Assembly (NCBI GenBank): GCA_035691285.1
Contig: DASSJI010000196.1
Location: 1 to 10,608 of the forward strand
Source: DATFEN01 sp035691285
Lineage (GTDB): Bacteria > Acidobacteriota > Vicinamibacteria > Fen-336
DNA: 10,608 nucleotides
Direction of reading: 5' to 3'
Below, piece after piece: positions 1-9,773 of this stretch. Each line of letters opens with the position of its first letter. Position 1 is the stretch's first letter. A model generated the notes under the pieces. That model was not told the origin of the DNA and ran no database searches. It saw only the letters and a list, made by a program, of their open reading frames with translations. The position numbers and the translations under genes are program-made.

Positions 1-1143
1 GTCGACTATCAGGGCGGCACACCACAGTTCGAACCCATCGAGAAGACCTCCGTGCAGCGCGCGGTCAACACGGATAAGGACATCCTGAAGGTTGGTGATC
101 TCTACTACATGTGCTTCCAGGGCGTGTGGTTCATGTCGAAGAGCCCCACCGGCCCCTGGGAGGTGACCTCGTCGGTGCCCAAGGCCATCTACGAGATCCC
201 CGCGAGCTCGCCGGCCCACAACGTGACCTACGTGACAGTGGTCGAGGACGACGACGACGAATGGGTCACCTTCGCGACGGTGGCCGCCTACACGGGCGTG
301 ATGGTCGCCTGGGGCTGCGCGGTCTGGGGCACCGGCTACTACTACCCGCCCTACTGGGGCTGGGGCGGTTACTATCCTTATTACTACCCTCGATACCCGA
401 CCTACGGCTACGGCGCCGCGTACAACCCCTGGACCGGCGCCTATCGCCGTGGCGCCGTGGCCTACGGGCCGTACGGTGGGGCGGGTCTGACGTCTCGCTA
501 CAACCCGCGCACCGGCACGTACTCGCGCGGGGCCGCCGCCTGGGGGCCGTACGGGGCCCGGGGGTACGGCGAGGCCTACAACCCGCGCACGGGCGCCTAC
601 GGCCAGACGCGCCAAGGGTCGAACGTGTACGGAAGCTGGGGCACCACCTCCGTCCAGCGCGGCGACCAGTGGGCGCAGACCGCGCGGTACACCAACCGCG
701 CGACCGGCACCACGACCCGAGGCACGCGAACGAGCGGGGGCGGCGCGGCCATCACCCGTCGTGGACCGGGAGCGGACTCGGGCGTCGTGCGGACCGGCAG
801 CGGCGACGTCTATGCGGGCCGCGACGGCAACGTCTATCGGAGGCAGGACGGGAGCTGGCAGCGCTACGACAACGGGAACTGGGGCTCGGTCGACGGGTCC
901 CGGGCTCGCACGCAGGGCAGCACGCCAGCGCGGAGCTCCGCCACCCAGGCCGCTCCGTCTCGCTCCGGCACAACCACGATGAACCAGCTCGACCGCGACT
1001 CGTGGGCGCGCTCCGAGGGCCGCCAGCGCTCGAGCGACTACAGCTCGTACCGCTCGAGCGGGGGCAGCCGGAGCAGCGCCAGCTCGTACCGCTCGAGCGG
1101 CGGATTCCGCGGCGGCGCGCGCGGGGGCGGCCGGCGGCGTTGA
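1..1143 (+). CDS. Partial Tyr/Gly-rich repeat protein, 'carbohydrate-binding family V/XII'-like (5' end outside window)
   Basis: The frame is open from base 1 and ends at TGA 1141-1143, leaving 380 residues. The GTG at 52 is an internal codon: the residues before it (VDYQGGTPQFEPIEKTS) read as coding and resemble the same stretch in relatives I remember. Numbering from that GTG, residues 1-62 carry a GVWFMSKSPTGPWEV segment. An acidic patch (EDDDDE, 65-70) and a possible membrane helix (about 73-94) follow. Next comes a Tyr/Pro/Gly-rich stretch (96-121) and three tandem repeats of consensus YNPxTGxYxRGAxAxGPYG with a 26-residue period (from 124, 150 and 176; the third is degenerate). A GDVYAGRDGNVYRRQDGSW segment (251-269) precedes a Ser/Arg-rich tail ending GGFRGGARGGGRRR. 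Similar proteins are, from memory, named carbohydrate-binding family V/XII, but no enzymatic domain or proven sugar binding is visible. The role is unknown; a cell-envelope location is inferred from the helix and low-complexity composition. Confidence 0.8.
   Translation, partial: VDYQGGTPQFEPIEKTSVQRAVNTDKDILKVGDLYYMCFQGVWFMSKSPTGPWEVTSSVPKAIYEIPASSPAHNVTYVTVVEDDDDEWVTFATVAAYTGVMVAWGCAVWGTGYYYPPYWGWGGYYPYYYPRYPTYGYGAAYNPWTGAYRRGAVAYGPYGGAGLTSRYNPRTGTYSRGAAAWGPYGARGYGEAYNPRTGAYGQTRQGSNVYGSWGTTSVQRGDQWAQTARYTNRATGTTTRGTRTSGGGAAITRRGPGADSGVVRTGSGDVYAGRDGNVYRRQDGSWQRYDNGNWGSVDGSRARTQGSTPARSSATQAAPSRSGTTTMNQLDRDSWARSEGRQRSSDYSSYRSSGGSRSSASSYRSSGGFRGGARGGGRRR
421..636 (+). repeat. Tandem coding repeat, about 78-bp period, three units
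   Basis: Inside the first gene, the units start at about 421 (YNPWTGAYRRGAVAYGPYGG), 499 (YNPRTGTYSRGAAAWGPYGA) and 577 (YNPRTGAYGQTRQGSNVYGS). The first two match over about 20 residues. The third keeps YNPRTGAY and then diverges. The period is exactly 26 codons, so unit number can change without shifting the frame. Confidence 0.8.
1041..1100 (+). repeat. 21-bp perfect direct repeat, 39-bp period
   Basis: The same 21 bases occur at 1041-1061 and 1080-1100 in the tail of the first gene, coding SSYRSSGG twice. The DNA match is exact, including third codon positions, which suggests a recent duplication or slippage event rather than only protein-level similarity. Confidence 0.75.
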
Positions 1144-1166
1144 TCGGCAGCGCGCGTCCGCGCCGA
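1144..1166. terminator. Possible bidirectional hairpin between convergent genes
   Basis: The 32 bases between the two convergent stop codons contain TCGGC (1144-1148) complementary to GCCGA (1162-1166). One bulged A (1149) and three further G/C pairs close a six-base loop. There is no T run on either side, so a canonical intrinsic terminator is not shown. The position between convergent genes is the main support. Confidence 0.35.
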
Positions 1167-1175
1167 CGCAGCCTC

Positions 1176-2270
1176 TCACTGCGTTTGCGGCGGCAGCAGG
1201 TAGAGCGTCATCGCGAAGATCAGGTACACCATGATCAGCAGCACCCCCACGAACCACGCCGAGCGCCCGCTGTTGGTCACGAGGGTGGCGGTCAGCGTCG
1301 CGACGAGCATCATCGACACGGCGCCGGGCCAGAAGTCGAGGGACATCGGCGCCGGGCCCAGCACGTAGCTCAGCAGCACCAGCACGGGGGCGACGAACAG
1401 GGCGATCTGGGAGGCGCTGCCCAGCGCGATCCCCACGCTCAGGTCGAGCCGGTTCTTGCGGGCGCCGGAGAAGGCCGAGGCCATCTCGGCCGCGCCGCCC
1501 ACCAGCGCCACGACGATGAACCCCACGAAGGCGGGCGTCATCCCGAACGCGACCGCCGCCTCCTGCACCGACTCGACGAAGATCTCGCTCACGAGCGCCA
1601 CCAGGATCGTGACCCCGGCCAGCGTCGCGAGGGCCATGCCCAGCGGCCACGGCGCTTCGCCCTCCTCGCCGTGCTCGGCGCTGGCGAAGAGCGCGCGGTG
1701 GGTCTTGAGCGAGAAGAGCATGCCCAGGGCGTAGGCGACGATGAGCAGCACGGCGAGCCCGAGGCTGAGCGACTGCATCACGGCGGCCGGCGCCCGGTCC
1801 TTCTCGGCGACGGACGTGGGGACGAGGAGCGCGAGGGTCGCGAGGAACAGCAGCGCCGCCTGGAGACGGGCGCTGACGCGGTTGTACTCCTGGACGTGGT
1901 GCTTCAGCCCGCCGAGCAGGAACGACGCGCCCAGCATGAAGAGCGCGTTGGTGACGATGGCGCCCCCGATGGACGCCTTCACCAGCATGTACTGGCCGGC
2001 GCGCAGCGCCGTGAGCGCGATGACCAGCTCGGTCAGGTTGCCGAGCGTCGCGTTCAGCAGCCCACCGACCGAGTCGCCCGTCTTGGAAGCCACGGACTCG
2101 GTGGCATGGCTCAGCAGCGCCGCCAGGGGCACGATCGCCAGGATCGACAGCACGAAGAGCAGCGTGTGCGCTTCCGGAGCGAGCTTCTCCCCGGCGAAGA
2201 CGGCCGGCACGAACACGAGCAGCCACAGCAGCGGGTTGTGGCGGATCTCGTTCAACAGCAGGCTCAACAT
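1176..2270 (-). CDS. cax: CAX-type calcium/proton antiporter
   Basis: This 364-residue, very hydrophobic protein has the length and two-repeat plan of bacterial CAX antiporters (Ca2+/cation antiporter superfamily), which export Ca2+ across the inner membrane in exchange for protons. The first alpha repeat reads GGLLNATLGNLTELVIALTA (69-88), with E81 the expected ion-binding acid. An acidic loop (SAEHGEEGEAPW, 197-208) links the halves, as is usual. The second repeat, around 250-292, contains VGGAAEMASA and then KNRLDLSVGIALGSASQIALF. The usual second motif is GNAAEH, so here Asn is replaced by Gly259 and His by Met263, while E262 is kept. The ATG is fixed: the same frame hits the esterase stop TGA three codons upstream, and AAGGAG lies nine bases before the ATG. 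It is the last gene of the five-gene array. Family assignment is firm; ion specificity is inferred. Confidence 0.93.
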   Translation of the reverse strand: MLSLLLNEIRHNPLLWLLVFVPAVFAGEKLAPEAHTLLFVLSILAIVPLAALLSHATESVASKTGDSVGGLLNATLGNLTELVIALTALRAGQYMLVKASIGGAIVTNALFMLGASFLLGGLKHHVQEYNRVSARLQAALLFLATLALLVPTSVAEKDRAPAAVMQSLSLGLAVLLIVAYALGMLFSLKTHRALFASAEHGEEGEAPWPLGMALATLAGVTILVALVSEIFVESVQEAAVAFGMTPAFVGFIVVALVGGAAEMASAFSGARKNRLDLSVGIALGSASQIALFVAPVLVLLSYVLGPAPMSLDFWPGAVSMMLVATLTATLVTNSGRSAWFVGVLLIMVYLIFAMTLYLLPPQTQ

Positions 2271-2276
2271 GTCAGG

Positions 2277-3380
2277 TCACTCCTTCGTGGCGGCGAACGG
2301 CTGGTCCCCAAGCACCGGCCGGTTGACGCGGTAGGCCCGGGCCACGGCGCCGTTCAGGAACTGCAGAGGAAGGTGCAGCCGCGTCCCCCAGGCCATCTCG
2401 CTGTGACCGGCCCTGGGGAAGCACAGGTGCAACAGGTTGCGGCCGTACTCCCAGCCGCGCGAGACGAGGGCCATCGCCATGCCGACGGTGACCTCGTAGT
2501 TGTCGCCCGGCCAGCCGCTGTCGAGGTAGAAGCCCACGTCCCGGAACGGCTCGGCGAACACGCGGTCGATGAGGTCGTCGCGATGGGAGAAGGTGCTCGA
2601 CATGCAGACGGCGACGCCGAAGACCTCGGGGTGCTGCCAGACCGTGTAGAACGAGACGACGCCGCCGAGGGAGGAGCCCCAGACCGCGCGGAAGCGGCGG
2701 TGCTGCGCGGCGCGGATCCCGCGGCGCTCCAGCTCCGGCACGACCTCCTCGACCAGCGAGCGGGCGTAGCGCTCGTAGCCCGGCTTCGTGTACTCCGTCA
2801 TGCGGTCGCCCGAGTAGAGCCCCAGGATGAGCACGTCCTCGACGGCGTTCATGGCGCGCAGGACGTCGCCGGTCTCCTCGACCTGCCAGTCCTGGCCCAT
2901 GAAGGCCTCGTCGGGGAAGAAGAGATTCTGTCCGTCCTGCATGAAGACGACGGGATAGCGGCTGAGCGTGTTCTCGTCGTACCCGGGCGGCAGGTAGCCG
3001 CGCACCTTGTGGTCGCGCCCGAGGATCTGCGACGGGAGCTCCACGAGGGGCGAGAACCGCCCCACCTCGGCTCCGAAGAAGTACGGGTACACGACCCGCG
3101 CGTCCTGCTCGGTCATGATCACGAGCTTGTTGGGCCCGACGGCCCAATGCCTGGCGCCGCCCTCGACCAGGCAGGGCTTGAAGTACAGAAAGGGCTGGTC
3201 CGCCTCGAGCGCGAAGGTCGAGATGTTGCCGTCCTCGCTGACCGACACGGGCTCGAGGTCGCGGTCCCAGTCCTGCTCGGTGCGGAGGACCATGCGGCCG
3301 CGGCCCGACGGGTAGGCGACCCGGAGGGTGCGGGTCAGGGTTCGCTCGGTCCGGTAGAGTCGCTTCGCTGGCGTGGCCAT
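2277..3380 (-). CDS. Alpha/beta-hydrolase, esterase-D / enterochelin-esterase-like
   Basis: The protein has 367 residues. Residues 1 to about 115 look like an all-beta N-terminal domain, comparable to the one before the catalytic domain in Fes-type esterases. The hydrolase domain (about 115-345) starts with KVRGYLPPGYDE and YPVVFMQDGQNLF, typical of the putative esterase family (Pfam PF00756). The nucleophile elbow is GSSLGG (235-240), giving Ser237. Likely partners are Asp287 in FYLDSGWPGD and His326 in RAGHSEMAWGTR, so the triad looks intact. No signal peptide is visible, so it is probably cytoplasmic. AAGGAGG (3387-3393) lies six bases before the ATG, and 16 bases separate it from the GH13 gene. 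The substrate is unknown. An acyl- or aryl-ester of the sugar handled by the neighbouring glycosidases is a guess from context; a siderophore esterase role is unsupported because no siderophore genes are nearby. Confidence 0.85.
   Translation of the reverse strand: MATPAKRLYRTERTLTRTLRVAYPSGRGRMVLRTEQDWDRDLEPVSVSEDGNISTFALEADQPFLYFKPCLVEGGARHWAVGPNKLVIMTEQDARVVYPYFFGAEVGRFSPLVELPSQILGRDHKVRGYLPPGYDENTLSRYPVVFMQDGQNLFFPDEAFMGQDWQVEETGDVLRAMNAVEDVLILGLYSGDRMTEYTKPGYERYARSLVEEVVPELERRGIRAAQHRRFRAVWGSSLGGVVSFYTVWQHPEVFGVAVCMSSTFSHRDDLIDRVFAEPFRDVGFYLDSGWPGDNYEVTVGMAMALVSRGWEYGRNLLHLCFPRAGHSEMAWGTRLHLPLQFLNGAVARAYRVNRPVLGDQPFAATKE
2280..2285 (-). promoter_or_regulatory. Ribosome binding site of cax, inside the esterase gene
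   Basis: AAGGAG on the minus strand forms the last two sense codons (Lys-Glu) of the esterase, directly before its TGA. It sits nine bases upstream of the cax ATG. A ribosome terminating on the esterase would cover this site, so translational coupling is likely. Confidence 0.75.
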
Positions 3381-3386
3381 GGCGGG

Positions 3387-3393
3387 CCTCCTT
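3387..3393 (-). promoter_or_regulatory. Ribosome binding site of the esterase
   Basis: A perfect AAGGAGG lies six bases upstream of ATG 3378-3380, within the 16-base gap after the GH13 stop. It selects this ATG over downstream alternatives. Confidence 0.75.
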
Positions 3394-3396
3394 GAA

Positions 3397-4884
3397 CTAC
3401 GGCGCGACCGTGTGCGTGACGGCGAACGCGTGGTAGCCCCACGCGGGCATGTCGAGGTAGAGACCCTTGAGCGCCAGGTCGCTGCCGTCGCGATGGTAGA
3501 CGGCGGGACCGGTGAGGTCCTGGAGGCGCCAGCTCCGCCCAGCCAGGTCGCGCCACGGCATCGTGACGTAGCACTGGCTCTGATGATCGGCGTAGTTGAC
3601 GGAGACGAGGCGGCGCCGTTCGCCCGGGCCGGTCCATGAGAAGGCCACGAACGAGTCCCACGTCCCGTTGCCGTCCCAGGCGGGACGGCATTCGAGCAGC
3701 CGCCAGTCGCCGTCGCGGAAGGACGGGTCCTTCAGGCATTCCAGCAGGCCGTCGTAGAACGCCGCGATGCCTGGTTCGAGAGGCTCGACAGGACCCCGAC
3801 CGAGGTGGACGGGGACGCGCAGCCGCTTCCCCTCGCGCTGGCCCTGGTGGAGGAAGCGGAGGCCGGGCGTCAAGAAGGTGAGAATGGCGGCGGCCCAGTG
3901 TGCCGCTGGCGGGAATGTGGCGGCAGCCCTCGGCTCGTCGTGGTTCTCGAGGAAGCGGACCAGGTGGTCCTGGAAGTCGAGGCCCGCGTGGAGGTGCTCG
4001 CGGACCGGGCGGGCGTGGCCCGCTTCCAGGCGATCGTAGAGCCGCTTGTCGTAGGTGTAGTCGAAGCCCTGCTGCTGCAGGGTCCACTCGAGGTCCCAAT
4101 AGACCTCGGCGAGGAAGAGAAAGCCCGGGGCCTGGGCGTGGAGGGCCGAGGTGGCGCGCGGCCAGAACGGCGGGGCGGCGATTCCCCAGGTCCGCTCGAA
4201 GACCTCCGGCAAGACGAGCATCGCCATGTCGCAGCGGACGCCGTCGCATTGGCGAGCAATGCGACGCAGCTCGCCGAGCATGGCCTCCTGGAGGGCCGGG
4301 TTGCCGTAGTCGAGCTGGAGCGTGTCCGGCCAGCCGTCGAAGTAGGGATCGCGCCCGTACGCCAGCACGCGCGCGCCCGGGCCTGATCCGACGCGGCAGT
4401 AGTTCTGCGGCTGCGCGGCGAGCTGCGCTTGCGTCCCCGGCACGAAGAAGTCCGGGTGCTCCCCGAGCCACGGGTGATCGGGGGCCACGTGGTTGGGGAC
4501 GAAATCGAGGATGAGGCGCAGCCCGCGGCGGGCGAGGCGCGAGCGGAGCCGGGCGAGCGCATCGTCTCCGCCGAAGTCCTCGTGGACCCGGTAGTCTCGG
4601 ACCGCGAAGCAGGAGCCGCACACGTCGCCCTCGCGGAAGTCGGGGAGAACGCGGCGGTACTCGGCGAGCCATTCGGCGTTCGAGCGCGAGACGCGCCGCG
4701 CCGCCTCGCCGGTCTGCCAGACGCCGAGGAGCCAGACGAGGTCGAACCCGTCCGCGGCCAGCCGATCGAGGTCCGCGTCGGGGACGTCGTCGAGCGTCGC
4801 CGCTCGCCCGAGCCGGGCCGAGAGCTCCGAGAGCCGGATACGCGTGTTGACCTGAAAGAGCGCCGGGTAGCGGGGGAAGGCCAC
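3397..4884 (-). CDS. GH13 alpha-amylase-family glycoside hydrolase or transglycosidase
   Basis: This 495-residue (beta/alpha)8-barrel enzyme shows all four GH13 core motifs: region I DFVPNH (127-132), region II GVRCDMAM with nucleophile Asp219, region III FLAEVYW with acid/base Glu260, and region IV FLENHDEPR with His315 and stabilising Asp316. The C-terminal part (about 420-490, ending LDMPAWGYHAFAV) fits the usual beta-sandwich domain. No signal peptide is present, so it should act in the cytoplasm on an alpha-glucoside. The start is GTG 4884: in the same frame the GH63 stop codon TGA lies only two codons upstream, so no longer protein is possible, and GGAGG is six bases before the GTG. Subfamily and substrate cannot be fixed by eye. 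It belongs to a group that I remember only as 'alpha-amylase family' without a characterised member. Hydrolase versus transferase activity is open. Confidence 0.92.
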   Translation of the reverse strand: MAFPRYPALFQVNTRIRLSELSARLGRAATLDDVPDADLDRLAADGFDLVWLLGVWQTGEAARRVSRSNAEWLAEYRRVLPDFREGDVCGSCFAVRDYRVHEDFGGDDALARLRSRLARRGLRLILDFVPNHVAPDHPWLGEHPDFFVPGTQAQLAAQPQNYCRVGSGPGARVLAYGRDPYFDGWPDTLQLDYGNPALQEAMLGELRRIARQCDGVRCDMAMLVLPEVFERTWGIAAPPFWPRATSALHAQAPGFLFLAEVYWDLEWTLQQQGFDYTYDKRLYDRLEAGHARPVREHLHAGLDFQDHLVRFLENHDEPRAAATFPPAAHWAAAILTFLTPGLRFLHQGQREGKRLRVPVHLGRGPVEPLEPGIAAFYDGLLECLKDPSFRDGDWRLLECRPAWDGNGTWDSFVAFSWTGPGERRRLVSVNYADHQSQCYVTMPWRDLAGRSWRLQDLTGPAVYHRDGSDLALKGLYLDMPAWGYHAFAVTHTVAP

Positions 4885-4887
4885 GGC

Positions 4888-7638
<2,751 letters not shown>

Positions 7639-7673
7639 GTCTCGTCCCTTCCTCGCAAGTATCCCCTGGCCGG

Positions 7674-9671
7674 CTAGTCGCTCATCAGGAAGATGAGCGG
7701 CCGCACGTCCTCCTCGGTCGTCCAGTCCCAGTAGCGCAGCAGGATCGTGTAGACCATGAGCCCGGTCTCGCCCTCGCCGAAGAAGAGATAGCGCACGGCC
7801 TGCGCCATCAGGTCCCGCCGCGTCAGCCCGATGAAGATCGAGATGGGGTCGATGGCCTCGCTGACGAACGCGATGGTGTTGGCGATGGCGATGGCGCCGT
7901 AGACCTCCCCCACGTAGTCGTCCCCTTCCTTGCGAAGCGTCACCTCGAGCGGCGCGGAGAACTCGCTGCGGTTGTCGAGCAGGTTGACGTGGAGGAACAG
8001 GAACGGCCCCCGGACGGAGTAGTGGCGGGCGAGCTCGGCGCGCTTGGCGTGACGCGCCTCCGCCGAGGAGGTCCTGATGGGCACCAGGTGGACCTTCTTG
8101 CCGACGAGCTCGGGCCCCATGCGCCAGCTCTCGGCGTCGGTGAAGTATCCGTGGGGGACGCGCAGCTCGACCGAGCGGAGCGAGCGGCTCATCCCGCTGG
8201 CCACCATCAGCGCCAACGTGAAGATGCTGCCGATGATCAGGCCGTCCGGACGCTCGACGCAGTTGTCGACCAGGGTGAAGGCGAACACCAGGGTGACGAG
8301 CGCCGTGTAGGCGGCGAGCCCGACGCGGCGCTCGCGCCACAGCGTCAGCGTCGCCGCGACGGCCGCCGAGAGGATGAGCACCAGCACGCCCGTGGCGTAG
8401 GCCCCGCTCTGCGCCTCCACGTCGGCGTCGAAGACCCAGGTCACCACCACGCTCACCGCGAACAGCACGAGCACCAGCGGCCGGGAGAGCGCCACCCAGC
8501 GCGGGGCCATGCCGAAGCGCGGCAGGTAGCGCGGGATCAGGTGCAGCAGGCCCGCCATGGCGGACGCGCCGGCGAGGCCGAGGATGAGGATCGTCGACAC
8601 GTCGTAGAGGGTGCCGAAGGCGGAGCCGAGGTAGCGGTGGGCGAGGAACGCGATGGCGCGGCCACTGGCCTTGCCGCCCTCGGCGTAGTCGGAAGGCTCG
8701 ATGAGCAGCGTCGTGACGAAGCTCGACAGGATGAGCATGACGCTCATGATCAGGGCCGCGGTGAGGAGGAGCTTGCGGGCGTTCGCGACCCGGCCCGCAG
8801 GGGCCTGGCCCGAGCGCCGCTCGTGCCCCCGGTCGGCGGGGCCTCCGTCGATGAGCGGCATGACCGAGACGCCCGTCTCGAACCCGCTCAGGCCCAGCGC
8901 GAGCTTCGGGAACACGAGCACCGCACCGACGACGAGGAGCGAGGCGTCCCCCTTGGCGGCCAGCGCCGCGCGCCAGCCCTCCAGGAGCGCGGGGTGGGTG
9001 ACGATCTCCCACGCTCCCCGACCGAGAACCACCAGGTTCAGGGCGAGGTACGGCAGCGCCGCGGCGCTCGCCAGCCCGATCGCCTCCCGGAAGCCCTTGA
9101 GAAAGACGGCGGCGAGCACCGCCAGGATCGCGAGGGTGACGAGGACCTGGTGCTCGCCGAGGACCGGTCCGAGGAAGGGGTTCTCGATCGCGTGCTTGGC
9201 GGCGTCGGCGGCCGACAGCGTCATGGTGATCACGAAGTCCGTCGCCGCGAACCCGAGCAGGACCAGCACCAGGAGCTTGGACTTCCAGCCCCGGAGCAGG
9301 GTCTCGAGCATCGCGATCGAGCCCTGTCCGGCGTAGCTGCGCCCGGCCACCTGCGCGTAGACGGGAAGCGCGCCGAGCAGCGTGACGAGGACCAGGATCA
9401 CGGTGGCGATGGGCGCCACGGCGCCGGCCGCCAGCAACGCAATGCCCGGCTGGTAGCCCAGCGTCGAGAAGTAGTCGACGCCGGTCAGCCAGATCACCTT
9501 CCACCACGGGTGAGTGATGGGCTCGCGTCCGGTCAGCTCCTCGATCGGCTCGCCGCCCGCCAGCCACTTCCCGATGGCGGAGCGGTACTCGAGCGACGGT
9601 TGCGCCAACCGTCGGCGGAATGGGAACAGCTTGGGCCCGGTTTCCGCGCCGCTCGATTCCGGGGACGCCAT
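7674..9671 (-). CDS. APC-superfamily permease (amino acid or K+ transporter-like) with C-terminal soluble domain
   Basis: The protein has 665 residues. A cytoplasmic N-terminus of about 55 residues is followed by roughly twelve hydrophobic segments between 57 and 493. TM1 reads WLTGVDYFSTLGYQPGIAL, the broken-helix position that binds substrate in APC carriers. LGLSGFETGVSVMP (259-272) matches the TM6 break, and NARKLLLTAALIMSV follows as in this fold. The last 170 or so residues (RVPHGYFTDAESW onward) are soluble and probably cytoplasmic. This plan, with TM core plus soluble tail, is shared by KUP/KimA-type potassium importers and by proteins labelled 'amino acid transporter', so the cargo is unresolved. 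ATG 9671 is chosen because a G-rich stretch (GGGGGGTGGG) precedes it. The GTG at 9692 would add seven residues without a clear ribosome binding site. It is first in the five-gene array; 35 bases separate it from the GH63 gene. Confidence 0.87.
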   Translation of the reverse strand: MASPESSGAETGPKLFPFRRRLAQPSLEYRSAIGKWLAGGEPIEELTGREPITHPWWKVIWLTGVDYFSTLGYQPGIALLAAGAVAPIATVILVLVTLLGALPVYAQVAGRSYAGQGSIAMLETLLRGWKSKLLVLVLLGFAATDFVITMTLSAADAAKHAIENPFLGPVLGEHQVLVTLAILAVLAAVFLKGFREAIGLASAAALPYLALNLVVLGRGAWEIVTHPALLEGWRAALAAKGDASLLVVGAVLVFPKLALGLSGFETGVSVMPLIDGGPADRGHERRSGQAPAGRVANARKLLLTAALIMSVMLILSSFVTTLLIEPSDYAEGGKASGRAIAFLAHRYLGSAFGTLYDVSTILILGLAGASAMAGLLHLIPRYLPRFGMAPRWVALSRPLVLVLFAVSVVVTWVFDADVEAQSGAYATGVLVLILSAAVAATLTLWRERRVGLAAYTALVTLVFAFTLVDNCVERPDGLIIGSIFTLALMVASGMSRSLRSVELRVPHGYFTDAESWRMGPELVGKKVHLVPIRTSSAEARHAKRAELARHYSVRGPFLFLHVNLLDNRSEFSAPLEVTLRKEGDDYVGEVYGAIAIANTIAFVSEAIDPISIFIGLTRRDLMAQAVRYLFFGEGETGLMVYTILLRYWDWTTEEDVRPLIFLMSD

Positions 9672-9773
9672 GGCACCCACCCCCCGGCGCACCAGGGGAC
9701 CGTGGCGATCAGACGGCCGGCGCCGCGCGCCGGCCGTCCGTGCCCCGACCCCGAATTCGCCTCGCGCTCGGTT
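9672..9773. other. Intergenic gap upstream of the permease
   Basis: These 102 bases hold the GC hairpin and any promoter for the five-gene array. I see no convincing sigma-70-like -35/-10 pair on the minus strand. The only A/T-rich spot is around GAATTC near 9753-9758, upstream of the hairpin. The promoter is unrecognised, lies inside the dehydratase gene, or the array is transcribed by read-through. Confidence 0.5.
9712..9738 (-). terminator. Perfect 12-bp GC hairpin after the serine dehydratase gene
   Basis: GACGGCCGGCGC (9712-9723) is the exact reverse complement of 9727-9738, with a three-base loop CGC. It starts 35 bases after the dehydratase stop codon. No T run follows on the minus strand, so it may be a non-canonical intrinsic terminator, a transcript 3'-end stabiliser or a protein-binding palindrome. 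It marks the border between the dehydratase gene and the five-gene array. Confidence 0.55.

Noticed and set aside
421..636. Spaced repeats as a possible CRISPR or regulatory array
   Set aside because: The repeats are in frame, 26 codons long and conserved as protein, with no unique spacers between identical DNA repeats.
52..1143. GTG at 52 as the start of the first gene
   Set aside because: The frame is open to base 1 with plausible family sequence before the GTG, and no convincing ribosome binding site precedes it.
111..3395. 1094-codon plus-strand frame spanning the repeat protein, cax and esterase
   Set aside because: It crosses two convergent gene sets, and its product is Arg/His/Gln/Gly-rich low complexity without a domain. 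It is a shadow frame.
7639..9567. The GH63 frame stays open for 643 further codons upstream of its ATG, suggesting a 1559-residue protein
   Set aside because: The extension is the second frame of the permease gene on the same strand and is Arg/Pro/Gly-rich with no domain. The permease frame has clear transmembrane helices, and the ATG at 7638 starts recognisable GH63 sequence.
9672..9692. GTG at 9692 as permease start, adding seven residues
   Set aside because: No clear ribosome binding site lies upstream of it, whereas a G-rich stretch precedes the ATG at 9671. It cannot be fully excluded.
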